A stretch of DNA of 64,000 nt from Chiridota heheva (Eukaryota > Echinodermata > Holothuroidea > Apodida > Chiridotidae): NCBI GenBank assembly GCA_020152595.1, contig JAIGNY010000879.1:1-64000 (forward strand). Reading direction: 5' to 3'. A program made the position numbers and the translations under genes. Within the stretch, counting starts at the first letter, position 1. The number at the start of each line of letters is the position of its first letter. Shown one piece after another: positions 22,301 through 30,340 of the stretch. Under the pieces are notes generated by a model. The model was not told the origin of the DNA and did not search any database. It saw nothing but the letters and a program-made list of their open reading frames with translations.

Positions 22301-25087
22301 TTGTGGTAACCGTGGGTACAGACTTTTACAGCCGGGAAGCCCGGGGGTACATACAGGGGTCCAAAATATTTGTTTTATCGATCTAGTAATCACCACAACA
22401 GTGGCATAGCCAGGGGGAGGGAAAAAGGATCATGGTCCCAAAAAATGGGGCATCAAAATAATGTACCGGTACTAGGCCTATATATAAGCATTTTTCTCTA
22501 AATGGGCCTGGGGCACCCCCAACATGTGTATTTTGCCCTAACATGGGACCCCTACTCCACTTTCCCCCATAAAATTGTGATTTCGGCCCCTGAAATAATG
22601 GAACTTGGATTTTGTGAAATTGAGAATACACATATTTCAGTCGGCCTAAATTTACAATTTTGCCATTGGGAAATACATGTATTTTAGTCCATTTAAAAAT
22701 GTTATTATTGGGATTCAGCTTTCATTTCTTTTATCTGGGCTACTATAGAAAGGACCTAAATCCTTTTTTTTATATGTGATTTTAGTGTCCCTTTTACTTG
22801 TTTATCGTAACAAGCAAAAAATCCCCGCTAATTTATCATTAGAATTATATAAGCCTTATTTTATTACTACACATTTACAATGTAGTACTTTCGCTATTTT
22901 TGGAAGAAAACACTCACCAACTCCGGAATTTGGAACAGATCGCTATCCATCTCAGCAGGCTCTATATTCTCCTCTTCCTCAATCTGGTCGAGTTCTGGTA
23001 CATCTTCTTCATCAGAAGTACCTTCCGACCCCTCTGAATCATCATTATTCTGAAGAAAACATAGGAGTCGGAAGGCACGTTCGACGTTGTATCTCGCCAT
23101 TTTGTTGTATCGAATGTGCGAAGAAAAAAAAAAGAAGAAAAAAAGACGCGAATTGACGTCATCATCAAAGACCTTTTAGGCATGTAGAGGGGGTGCATCT
23201 GTTATTGTAATAAGTCGTCTGAACGATCTATTTCTCCTCTACCCGTAGAGATTTTAAAAATTCAATACAATATTTGGGCGGTTTTATGATTTTTGATAAA
23301 AAGGTCAAAAATGGCCCAAAATCACAAATTTTGGCATATTTTCTTCAAAAAAACACAAACATTGACCAAATACAAGTAAAAATCGTGTAGCAACCAACAA
23401 TTCAAACTATTTTTATACTTTACCTGAAAAAAAATATTCATGTATGACATTCGTCGTAATCTTCTTCTTTTTTTTTTTTTAAACGTTTTTCTAAAAAATG
23501 CACTTTTTGTAACGATTTTACTCATTTTTTTTTTTATTCTAACCCCCCAACAAAATAAACATATTATGACAGATCTATTCAATCTGGTTTGAATGAACAT
23601 ATTTGCAGCTCTATAGGATTTTGGGAAGGTACTCAAATGTTTTTTTGGAAAAGGGATCATAAGTGTCACGTCACGGTCACGGCTGGGAGAGTAAGGGTTA
23701 AAGGAGCGCCAGACTAAACAGTGAGGGCACTCGTTTTTGCAAATTTCACAGATATATCATCCACAACAGATCAATAAACTTCATGCCCCCATAGCCCACA
23801 GATGACATGAGGTAAAAGGTCACTCGAATATTCATATTAACCAGAAAATTACTATACTGTTGCGTGCTATATGAGCATTTAAATTTTAGAAAGCCACCTA
23901 AAAATATGCCCTCAATTTTCAGTTTAGTTCTCCTTTAAAGTACTTTAGCTAATGTTTCCTTTACACATCCAGATACTTTTTAGATACAATTCATACAATT
24001 CAAAACTTTTACCTGCAAATGTTTTGGCCTGAGCAGATGAGCGATGTCCACCATGGCTTGTGATGTCAGAAGAGTAAGAGCTTCAGGCTCCACCTTCAAA
24101 ATCTTCCTGCCTTCAAAATTGACTGTTGATACATAGTCACCTGAGGGTTTAAAATGAAGATAAGTGTATTACTCTGACAAATTGATGTGGGTAGGAGCGT
24201 GAGGGGAATCTCATGTTTAAACTTGTGAGGCCTTGAAAAAGAGACCCTATGAAAAAGAAAAAAACAACTCGAACCATAACCAGTAACATATTTACAAGAT
24301 TTTGTTTGTTTGTCTGGTGGAACTTAATGGCACCATGGCAATGAGGGTCAAATTGTGCCTGAGAGGTTAGTTTAATCATTCTAGAGGTAGGAAGGAAAGA
24401 AAACGGGGAGAATGAGAGAAATACAAGAACCAATACTCAAAAAAGCTGGGATCGAGAGAGGAGAGAAGAATACAAAAAAAATAGACTGACGACGTAAATA
24501 GAGAGATCTTAGTCCCATGACCAGGAATATAAACAAAGGGAAACCTGTCCCATTAATGTTTTGCAAAAATATGAAAAATTAAGGTAATCAAGGGTTAGGG
24601 TTTAGTGTAAGCCCTATAAAGAACCTGTTGTTAACATAGTATGTCAATTCTGTTCTAATATAAATTTGCTGCTGCGTTCCCCCCCCCCCCCACCCGCCCC
24701 CTCCTCCCTCCCCCAATATGGTAATATATTACAATATAGTAATATATCACAATATCGTAATATATCGCGAAATGATATTATATTGCAGTATATTTGTTTA
24801 CAATAATCAATATCCGACATACCCATATCGTGACAGCCCTAAGTGTCACCAGGGATGATTTTCTTACCTGAGAGTTTCTTACCTGAGAGTTTCTTACCTG
24901 AGAGTTTCTTACCTGAGAGTTTCTTAAATAGGGTTTCATGAGGATGATCTGGCTCAAAAATATTCTGGTACACGAAAGGTCGCACCGCTGCTTGGGTCTT
25001 TGTAGCTTTACATCTTCTGGCAGTGCATGCCAAGTCACATGACATCTTAGGTTTAAATCTACTCAACTGAATGCACTTTGAAAACAT
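10098..25087 (-). CDS. Class I fumarate hydratase (4Fe-4S fumarase), 11 coding exons; exon 9 frame-disrupted
   Basis: Fumarase catalyses reversible hydration of fumarate to L-malate; class I enzymes use an oxygen-sensitive 4Fe-4S cluster. Joined exons 25087-24913, 24140-24013, 20517-20379, 18841-18741, 17814-17608, 16850-16724, 16233-16043, 15765-15655, 13692-13488, 11312-11193 and 10316-10098 encode about 571 residues, against 548 in E. coli FumA. Alignment to my knowledge of that family is continuous: [63 protein letters not shown] and [12 protein letters not shown]. Cluster cysteines are present in exons 3, 6 and 7. The extra N-terminal 35 residues are basic and hydroxylated, consistent with a mitochondrial presequence. 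Splice phases all agree. Exon 9 is off by +7 bases relative to an open frame. The coding exon 1 starts three bases after an acceptor, so a 5' UTR exon lies upstream. Confidence 0.95.
11193..11312 (-). CDS. Fumarase exon 10 (residues 460-499)
   Basis: Acceptor CTATATCTAG, donor AAACAG|GTAAAT, phase 0 to 0. Encodes [20 protein letters not shown] and [14 protein letters not shown]. The 5' edge of this exon plus about 190 bases of intron has two decayed upstream copies between 12081 and 12765. Confidence 0.95.
12081..12330 (-). pseudogene. Decayed tandem copies of the fumarase exon 10 acceptor region
   Basis: Minus-strand copy A has TTCTTAG at 12129-12123 followed in frame by [14 protein letters not shown], then a stop within a few codons. 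Copy B at 12293-12327 reads [11 protein letters not shown] after an AG. The intron next to each (AAAAATGAAATATGGTAC, GGAATGGCAAATCT) matches the intron next to real exon 10. Copy B's intron half continues beyond the SINE at 12562-12765. Together with the true exon this is a triplication of about 240 bases. Confidence 0.75.
12331..12561 (-). mobile_element. tRNA-derived SINE inside the duplicated exon 10 copy
   Basis: On the minus strand the element starts GAGGCTCAGTAGTTATTGGG (A-box-like), has a B-box-like GGTTTGACTCC, then TGTCCTTGAGCAAAACACTT and CCACTCAGCTGTAAAATGAG, words typical of widely distributed tRNA-type SINEs in marine animals. ATAACCCTA borders both sides (12322-12330 and 12562-12570) and looks like the target-site duplication. 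Confidence 0.7.
12806..13337. repeat. 24-bp minisatellite in fumarase intron, about 22 copies
   Basis: The unit is CCCATTGACTTATGTAACATGTTT with few substitutions (AACATG, AAGATG, AATATG, AACTTG variants). Because 24 is divisible by three and the unit lacks stops in several frames, it opens long artificial repeats such as CFPLTYVT. It lies between exons 9 and 10. Confidence 0.97.
13488..13692 (-). CDS. Fumarase exon 9 (residues 394-459), carries two frame lesions
   Basis: Acceptor ATTTCTTTAG and donor CCAAAG|GTATGC are intact and phase 0 at both ends, but the exon is 205 bases where the homology predicts 198. A base appears missing in the CCC run at 13674-13676, and the near-duplicate TTATCCA at 13642-13657 adds 8 bases. 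Read literally, translation stops within 11 codons. Past the lesions the frame encodes [20 protein letters not shown] and [13 protein letters not shown], matching class I fumarase exactly where expected. Confidence 0.85.
13693..15654 (-). other. Fumarase intron 8, unremarkable apart from the hAT-like fragment
   Basis: AT-rich sequence with no further exon candidates. A palindromic ATGAATATTCAT-like word occurs at 14508. A short fragment near 15467-15560 (GATGTTTAACGACAAGTGAC, AAATGTGCCAG) matches the 3' end of the LINE at 4411. Confidence 0.55.
13790..13860. repeat. Possible hAT-type terminal fragment
   Basis: CAGTGGTGATCTTAATAGGC followed by GACCTGCGGGCCGAAACTGG and CTGGCCCGCGAAC resembles the CAGTGGT...GCGGGCC ends of Charlie-like hAT elements. 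No matching opposite end or target duplication was found, so this is a weak call. Confidence 0.3.
15655..15765 (-). CDS. Fumarase exon 8 (residues 357-393)
   Basis: Acceptor CTTTTTGCAG, donor GTCAAG|GTAGAG, phase 0 to 0. Encodes [20 protein letters not shown], matching the KINxxGIWIEKLExNPxKYIP block at the junction between the catalytic and C-terminal domains. Confidence 0.92.
16043..16233 (-). CDS. Fumarase exon 7 (residues 293-356) with third cluster cysteine
   Basis: Acceptor CTCTTTCAG, donor AGACAG|GTTGGT, phase 1 to 0. Encodes [29 protein letters not shown] and [20 protein letters not shown]. By constant offset from the first two ligands, the Cys in GVSCSAD corresponds to FumA Cys318. 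Confidence 0.95.
16724..16850 (-). CDS. Fumarase exon 6 (residues 251-292) with second cluster cysteine
   Basis: Acceptor TCTTATTCAG, donor CCACAG|GTAATT, phase 0 to 1. Encodes [18 protein letters not shown] and [16 protein letters not shown]. The Cys in AACPPYH is the second Fe-S ligand. The loop reads [11 protein letters not shown] where bacteria have GGTSAETNLKT. Confidence 0.95.
16851..17607 (-). other. Fumarase intron 5, nothing recognised
   Basis: AT-rich, stops in all frames, with single dispersed repeat words (AACTGATTATTG, GAATATTCATTAGGGG). Confidence 0.5.
17608..17814 (-). CDS. Fumarase exon 5 (residues 182-250)
   Basis: Acceptor ACATCAACAG, donor ATAAAG|GTATGT, phase 0 to 0. This is the most conserved exon: [20 protein letters not shown], then [20 protein letters not shown], nearly identical to bacterial FumA over the substrate-binding part. 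Confidence 0.97.
18140..18760. repeat. Imperfect tandem repeat of about 150 bp overlapping the exon 4 donor
   Basis: The sequence CTGGACAAAGA(A/G)CATCA(A/G)CGGT-type, AATTATGTGAATG, CTTTGAGTACC(T/G)(A/T)AGATTTACTT and GCTTGACAAAGAGTATCA recurs at about 18150, 18460 and 18600. The last unit ends in ATTTACCTGCGAGTACCTGAGATTTG-like sequence, which is the complement of the exon 4 donor region. A small GGTTCCAGCTGGAAACAGAT repeat lies at 18355-18420. Confidence 0.75.
18741..18841 (-). CDS. Fumarase exon 4 (residues 148-181)
   Basis: Acceptor TTATTTTTTAG, donor TCGCAG|GTAAAT, phase 1 to 0. It encodes [10 protein letters not shown] and [18 protein letters not shown], matching GKKGQRVWT and ARGVYNTYxxxNLRYSQ. 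A second CAG|GT lies 9 bases upstream at the same edge, and the donor region belongs to a repeat that continues into the intron. Confidence 0.93.
18880..19230. repeat. Tandem duplication of about 125 bp, 2.5 copies, in fumarase intron 3
   Basis: AGGAAGTAATGAATATCCAT, CAACAAAACCAACAAATCAG and TCCAGTGAATAACTTTAATT recur in the same order around 18900, 19030 and 19170. It lies just upstream of exon 4 in transcript orientation. Confidence 0.85.
20379..20517 (-). CDS. Fumarase exon 3 (residues 102-147) with first cluster cysteine
   Basis: Acceptor TTATCTCATAG, donor ATTG|GTGGGT, phase 0 to 1. It encodes [19 protein letters not shown] and [15 protein letters not shown]. The Cys in LPGCQDTG corresponds to the first Fe-S ligand of FumA (Cys105). 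Part of this exon and its upstream intron is duplicated at 20580-20735. Confidence 0.94.
20518..20735 (-). pseudogene. Decayed tandem copy of fumarase exon 3 acceptor region
   Basis: About 130 bases upstream of exon 3, TTTATCTCTTAG is followed by CAACTGCATAAGATTCTGGA, encoding [17 protein letters not shown] against [17 protein letters not shown] of the real exon. The adjoining intron words (AGAGATAAAGAATA, GTCATCCAAC) are duplicated as well. The copy lacks the LPGCQDTG block and a clear donor. Confidence 0.8.
21852..22174 (-). pseudogene. Unidentified decayed coding segment inside the piggyBac-type element
   Basis: One minus-strand frame reads [16 protein letters not shown], stop, then [20 protein letters not shown] and [20 protein letters not shown], ending [10 protein letters not shown] at a perfect donor AAT|GTAAGT. 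Two in-frame stops (one at TAG near 22160, one TAA near 22047) break it. Family unknown. The last 190 bases have codon-like composition, and phase 0 at the donor matches the surrounding fumarase junction, so aberrant splicing into fumarase is conceivable. Confidence 0.5.
22145..22286. repeat. 71-bp tandem duplication, two copies, with 12-base palindromes
   Basis: TAGCGGGCGGCT to GTGGTTTCTA occurs twice at a period of 71 bases. Each copy contains ATAACATGTTAT, a perfect palindrome. It sits inside the piggyBac-type element. Confidence 0.9.
22907..23100 (-). pseudogene. N-terminal coding segment of the piggyBac-type element
   Basis: From ATG at 23100 the frame reads [16 protein letters not shown] then a strongly acidic stretch with [14 protein letters not shown] and EEEEN, then [10 protein letters not shown] at donor-like GGAGTTG|GTGAGTG. 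Acidic N-termini are usual in piggyBac transposases, but the sequence itself is not one I can match. A perfect TGACGTCA lies 54 bases upstream. Confidence 0.5.
23154..23161. promoter_or_regulatory. TGACGTCA (CRE-like) site in the transposon
   Basis: Perfect palindromic CRE consensus 54 bases upstream of the ATG at 23100. One other perfect site occurs at 29312. Function is inferred only from the consensus. Confidence 0.35.
24013..24140 (-). CDS. Fumarase exon 2 (residues 59-101)
   Basis: Acceptor TAAACCCTCAG, donor TTGCAG|GTAAAAG, phase 1 to 0. Encodes [18 protein letters not shown] and LLRPKHLQ, matching the VxEFEGxEILKVxPEALTLL and LLRPxHQQ blocks of bacterial class I enzymes. Confidence 0.93.
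24300..24480. mobile_element. Solitary LINE 3'-end fragment in fumarase intron 1
   Basis: GGAACTTAATGGCACCATGG, AGGGTCAAATTGTGCC and GGAAGGAAAGAAAACGGGGA correspond in order to the 3' part of the LINE at 4411-4560 (TTTAACGGCACCGCGACAG, GTCAAATGTGCC, GGGAAAGGAAGG). Confidence 0.55.
24868..24927 (-). promoter_or_regulatory. Array of four tandem 5' splice sites in a 15-bp in-frame repeat
   Basis: The unit GTAAGAAACTCTCAG repeats so that CAG|GTAAGAAA, a near-consensus donor, occurs after 24913, 24898, 24883 and 24868 (minus strand). Each step is 15 bases, so every choice preserves the phase 1 junction with exon 2 and adds KKLSG. Predicted proteins differ by 0, 5, 10 or 15 residues just before the FEG(R)KIL block. 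Which donor is used cannot be told from sequence. Confidence 0.9.
24913..25087 (-). CDS. Fumarase exon 1 (residues 1-58 plus one base), shortest form
   Basis: ATG at 25087 lies three bases after acceptor TATTCCACAG, so exon 1 of the CDS is at least the second exon of the transcript. The first 36 residues have Arg, Lys, Ser and Cys but no acidic residue until Asp18, suiting a mitochondrial targeting peptide (inference). FVYQNIF aligns to the conserved N-terminal FHYQxPF of class I enzymes. The donor at 24913 gives the spacing closest to the bacterial protein; three further donors follow. Confidence 0.9.
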
Positions 25088-25090
25088 TGT

Positions 25091-28000
25091 CTGTGGAATA
25101 CAAAAAAAATGTGATTTATTTCAATTTATCACTTTATTATTACCCAGGAGATTAAAATGATTACAATCAAAATAAACAGAGAAGTTACCTAAATCACTGA
25201 TTCAGCTATAGGTACAGTACTTTCTACCATTTACAAAAAGAGAGTTTTAAGTGATTTCAATTACCTACTGTACATTTTTGTAACATAATGTACTATATAT
25301 TTAGTTGAATTGGTTAGGTGCTAATTTTGGTATATAAATATGAAATTAATCAATTGTAGCTGGATTGAGTGATTGATTGGAATTGAGAAATTCACATGAA
25401 TGATGTCTTCATAAAACCTTTGTCCAAGAATTTAATTCCCATATCTGTGGAAAATCACAGAATAAATTTTGTCAAATGTAGAACCTCCAGCATCTTAATC
25501 TTGAATGTGCACCTGCCCTACTATTTAATTCTACGTTGTTTCTCTTACAAATTTCTTGCCATAAAAAAAACCCAAAGCATCACTGATGCAGATGCTCAAC
25601 CTTTTAAATTTTGAGTAAAGTTTTTGAGTGTCCATCATGTGGTGGAGATTTGTTGTCAATAGAGAAAGATGGAATGTTGAAGGTTATTGATGTTAAGTCC
25701 TCAGTCCTTTAAAATAACATGCCATACTTTTATTGAGAAGATACTGGTTGTTTGTAGTTGAGAGCTTTTTAATGCAATTCTCTATATTTTATGTCCTAAA
25801 TTTCATTCACTAAAAATCATCAAACTGACTAGTTCCTGCTGGTATACTTCAACTGAGATATGATGGAGATCCAAGGTTCAAAACTTCTTTGTCATATTCA
25901 ACTGTTTTTATTCAAATAAGATTGGTGGAGATTTGAAAAACAATAAGTTAACAATTTAACAACATAAGGAGATTGATAGGTTTTATGGTTGTTCTGTCAC
26001 AAAATGTATACAAAGTTTCTATTGTTTGTTACAGCAAGGCTAACAATTTAACCAGAACCAAAAGGTTTTGTGGTTCCGATACTTCTTTTTTATGAGCTGA
26101 TTGATTTAAAAATGTTGTACTTGCTGTCATGTCATTGCACATCATGAAATAGTTGTTCCAGTATATTTATTCATAAGCCACACCCACCATGCAGATCAAT
26201 TAAAATGTTGACAACATCAGCCTTTACACAATAACTAACAACATTATCATAGTAAGTATGATGCAAAAACAATTGCTCATTTATCCTATTGCAAGAATTT
26301 GTCAGTAAGCCCCACTCACTGTACTCATTTATATTCACTACCACAACATTAAAACATATGTACAGACCATGACCCATCTGTGTTCCTGATATAGCATAAA
26401 TCTGATCTATCATTCATGGGGTACGGTATGGTGTTTACATCATTTAGCACTTTCACATTAACAATGCCCACCATGCATATTAATGACATCTGCTGATAAC
26501 ATAAGCATGTACACAATAACCAACAAAATTATCATGCCAATATGGTGCAAAACGGATATACAGTTGCTTATTTATAACTTTTCAAAATTGTCACTTTAAG
26601 CCCTTCCCAATTATTAATATGCATGATATCGCCACCAAAAACAATAGGGCATGTCTACAGATCATGGGCTATCTGTGTACCAAATACGAAATGAATCCAG
26701 TTTATCATTAAGATACCGTTTTTACAAGCTCTTTTCAGTTAAATGATATTAAGCGCTGCCACTATGCATATTAATGAAATTCAATGCTTTTACATCATGA
26801 ACATGTACACATCAGCTAACATCATAATGATCACAAATATGAAACAAAACAGACATGTAGTTGTTAAAATATGAACATTTTAAGATTTTTTTACTTCAAT
26901 CCCGCCTACTCATTATTATGCAATTATAACATCAACACCAAAAACAATAGGGGCATCTACAGACCATGGGCTATCTGTGTACCACATATGACGTTAATCC
27001 AGTGTACTTTCCCTAGGATATCGCGCTTATGAGCTGGCCATCAGAAACACACACACACATACACACACATGCCATCATGACTGCATACTGTAGGTTCTTG
27101 ATGCTATCGCATGGAAACCAAAAATTTAAAGTAAATTGGTCAATTTTTTCACCAATTTTGATGAAAATATTTACTATTTTCATGTTTTGTAGCATATTTT
27201 CTTCCAGTAAAGCGAGACGGGGTCACAGCGCTTACACAAGGTAACATCCATAAGAATAAGACGCTTTGCCCCCACTCCGCCAGATGATTTTGTAAAGGGA
27301 CTTATTTTGTCCAATTTATAAGCCCACCCCCAAACAAAATTGCCCCTCTCTTTCTCCTCATTACTAAAATCCTGGCGCCGTCACTGTTCAAAATGACATT
27401 AAAATTCTTTTAAATTGATCCCACAACTGGTATATGGCCTTAACCCCTACTACATGTTAAGTCAACGGGAGAAATAAAAAAATAAAAAAATCTTTCTCTC
27501 CTAAATTCATTTCTATATGAAATATGACCCCGAATCCAACTAAAAACAATTTTCTGGGCCTAGTTCTAAGGTTCCCATGGGGTGTCGTGGTCAAATCCCC
27601 ACCCACTAAAATGCGAGGGGAGTTGAAAGACGCAACACATTTTGTAAGTTGGACTTAGACTTTCATTTCACGATTTTTCCGCACAGCACAGATTATACAT
27701 AGAGAGTTCTCGGATGTTACCGATGTAAGCGCTGTAACCATACCTCAGTAAAGCTGAAGTCAAATTAAGCTCCTTCTACTTGTCCATAGAGATATTTCAT
27801 TTCTATTTCCATGAATATTTCAGAAAAAGTTGCACTTGCAATTGGAACAAGAATAAATATTAAATATCATCACTGGAAGCAATATCTATTGAGATAAGGA
27901 ATTTAAGAACTTACTCAATAAGCAATGGATCATATACCATAGCGGTCTGTTGGTCAATTACCTGATATCTATTCATGCATGATGAGCAATTGATCATAAA

Positions 28001-28351
28001 GCTGGTTAATTACCTGATGTCTATTCACGTACAATGAGCAGTTTGATCATGAAAGAAAATGCCTGAGGGGAGCTTGTGTGAAACAAGACACCATGGAATA
28101 TCTTCAAAAATCTCTAAAAAGTATGAAAAAATTACACCTTTTTAGCTATAACTACTGTGCAAAATTACAATGATTAACACCTAACAAAATACAAGGATTA
28201 GAATTGAAGATAATATCTTCTATGAGCCAAAACTTCAAGACCAGAGGTGTCAAGACAAGAAATTTTAAACATCTTTAAAGGCCATAAAGTGAAATTCTTG
28301 TACAATTTTATAACCTCAACAAAACACTAGCTTATCACCCTTGCATGCATC
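25091..28351. other. Upstream region of the fumarase gene (5' UTR intron and possibly promoter), no coding seen
   Basis: The acceptor TATTCCACAG ending at 25091 shows that a non-coding first exon lies somewhere to the right. I cannot place it. The stretch is AT-rich with a (CA)n-like run at 27047-27068 and a set of tandem 250-290-bp repeats at 26150-27010. Confidence 0.5.
26150..27010. repeat. Three diverged tandem copies, about 280 bp each
   Basis: Copies share, in order, CATGCATATTAATGA, ATCATGTACACA(A/T)(A/C)A, ATGCAAAAC, CACCAAAAACAATAGGG, GACCATGGGCTATCTGTGTA and a block reading AATCCAGT. A further fragment (ATCTGTGTACCGCATATGAC) lies at 330-350, and another near 35430, so this family is dispersed. 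Confidence 0.75.
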
Positions 28352-29311
28352 AGGTTCGAAAGAATCTCCTAATTTTTAAGAGTGTTCCACTAAACAAACT
28401 GCAGGTTAATTTTTTGCTGACATTTTTTTTTATAGTAAAAAAACTGTGTGCGAAAACAAATAAATCAAACATCAAGAAATGTTTAGATAATATACTTGTA
28501 CTTTATAAGTATTATCTTAATTTTTTCCTCAAATAATCTAAAACATATTACCCCCGCTAAAATGTTATAGCCCCAATAGCAGTGTTTTGAACTTTGACCA
28601 TACTTTGGAGAGCTTGCAGACAATTTTTACGGAAAAAAAAAAAAAAAAAGAGTCCAGTAAATGCTTCCATAAAAGTAAGTAAAATCAACGTAAAAACAGT
28701 TTTTGAAGACATGGATGGGTTCAAACATCATGAATAATCATTGTGGGTGTAAAAAGAGGTAGAATGGTTTCGTTTTCATAAAGATCTTAAAACTGAAATT
28801 TTCCTATGTTTTAACACATCGCTTAAAACAGCAGAGTAGGGTATAGGCTTTTGTACTTGTAGTACCCTCGGATGGCCAACCATCAGTTTTGTTTTCCAAT
28901 TTTTTGTAGTAGGGGGACGTTTTTTTGTTTTACTATCTAAGCGGAGTGCCACCATCGATTGGCACGAATCGTGAATTTTTTTTCAAAAGGCATCCCCTAT
29001 ATAGATCGCAGGAAATGACACTGCCCATGTAATATTACCAGATTGTTTATTCTATTACAATTTGTTTGTGTTATAGTCCTATCATTTCCGCAATTTTCTT
29101 TGTTTCTTCATTTTTCTATTTTTTATTTTTTTTATGGGGGAACGGCTTTATTATGGGCAGTCGGAGATCTGACCTCGCTATTCCGCCGTTATCCCATGTT
29201 GATTAAACATTTACAGCTGACCCGGAAGTCGTTTTGCAGTAACTCCGAAGATGCAGTTTTGAGCTACCTAGAATTATCAGTCAGTTTTTGGTACTGAATA
29301 TTCAGATTTAG

Positions 29312-29319
29312 TGACGTCA
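29312..29319. promoter_or_regulatory. TGACGTCA (CRE-like) site
   Basis: Perfect CRE palindrome 64 bases upstream of the candidate start codon at 29383. Its only other perfect copy in the window that I noticed is at 23154, also just upstream of an ATG. Confidence 0.35.
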
Positions 29320-29382
29320 AATCAAAATTACATGGCTACCTGTGAAAAGTAGAGGTGTTGAATATGTAGTGCACGTAGAGAT

Positions 29383-29457
29383 ATGGATATTCAGCACATT
29401 TTTGCGATCAAACAGGTGCATTTAACTGCAATCCCATTTCCATCGGATGCTTTAGAG
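29383..29457 (+). CDS. Possible first coding exon, 25 codons
   Basis: ATG starts MDIQHIFAIKQVHLTAIPFP, ending at a consensus donor TTAGAG|GTGAGTGG in phase 0. A CRE-like site lies upstream, and the sequence around it is less AT-rich than average. No partner exon in matching phase was identified, and no family is recognised. It lies in the centre of the large inverted repeat. It could equally be chance. Confidence 0.35.
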
Positions 29458-30140
29458 GTGAGTGGCGAGTCTGCACTTTTGGTTTTGTGAATTTCTCATA
29501 GACAGCCAGATATGGACTTGTATATAGTACCATGTACCGGCCGAAAGTTTAAATTATCGTTCAATCTTACTTTCCCACTTGTTGAGTGTGATGTTTCTTG
29601 TAAATTTAATATTTTTGTGGAACTTCCGGTTTGGGGCTCCTTATCGCAGCCTAACGTGTTGTAGTACCCACATCATTTTTTATCGTACTTATTAATACAG
29701 GAGCTTAGGGTCGAGAAGGTGCAATACTAACCATCATGCAATTTTATGCCAGTTGATATTTATATAGAGCCTAGTCTAACATTCGGGCTTAGTTTTTCTT
29801 CTTCCTGTTTTGTTATTCTTACAAATCACTCAGTTCTGTATTCAGTGTTTGTTCCCTAACGAATACTAGTCTTTGGTCTAGTAGTAGAGTACGCTTATCA
29901 TTTAGCCAGGCTGTAATGACATTAGGCCTACAACTTGCATGCTAAGTCTTCTTAAGACAGATTTTACATTGGCAATTTGCCATTGGGCATATCATTACTA
30001 TCAGTACTAATGAATTGTCTATAGCAGTTTTTTATCTCTTGTCCTGTACATGCAGCAAGGGGTATGCCTCAGTTTCACAATGTGTCTTTTTAAATTTATA
30101 TTAGAAAAAACAAATTATCTGTTTTTAGACCTAGGCCTAA

Positions 30141-30340
30141 TAGTAGTACTTCCCGTAGTACCGTCGAGCTGATGTCAGCCGTGTTAGTATGACTGCCGTT
30201 AGTGGTGGCTGGCCGTATGGCAATCCCAATGTCAACCCGTACTGAGGGATGTGTATAATAACTACGTAAGACCTAGTACTCCCTGTAGTACCGTCGGACA
30301 GATGCCAGCGTGTTAGTATGGCTGCGCTGCCGTTAGTGAT
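30141..30340. repeat. Tandem duplication of about 140 bp
   Basis: GTAGTACCGTCGAGCTGATG, CAGCCGTGTTAGTATG and GACTGCCGTTAGTGGTGGCT recur as GTAGTACCGTCGGACAGATG, CAGCGTGTTAGTATG and GCTGCCGTTAGTGATGGCT. The middle part GGCAATCCCAATGTCAAC...GGGATGTGTATAATAACTA is found again at 31605-31652, and the ACGGCAGTCATACTAATACG words return inverted at 36770-36830. Confidence 0.8.

Larger units (their letters stand above)
21034..23697 (-). mobile_element. piggyBac-type DNA transposon (decayed) in fumarase intron 2
   Basis: The 14-base terminal sequence CCCTTACTCTCCCA at 21034-21047 is perfectly inverted at 23684-23697, and both ends are bordered by TTAA (21030-21033 and 23698-23701). TTAA target sites and ends beginning CCC are the hallmark of the piggyBac superfamily. 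The inside is 2.66 kb, holds two decayed coding segments on the minus strand and an internal 71-bp tandem duplication, and lacks a recognisable DDE transposase, so it is probably an internally rearranged non-autonomous copy. Confidence 0.85.

Noticed and set aside
29043..29297. 84-codon hydrophobic frame
   Set aside because: T-rich DNA gives Phe/Leu-rich frames; no start context or downstream continuation.
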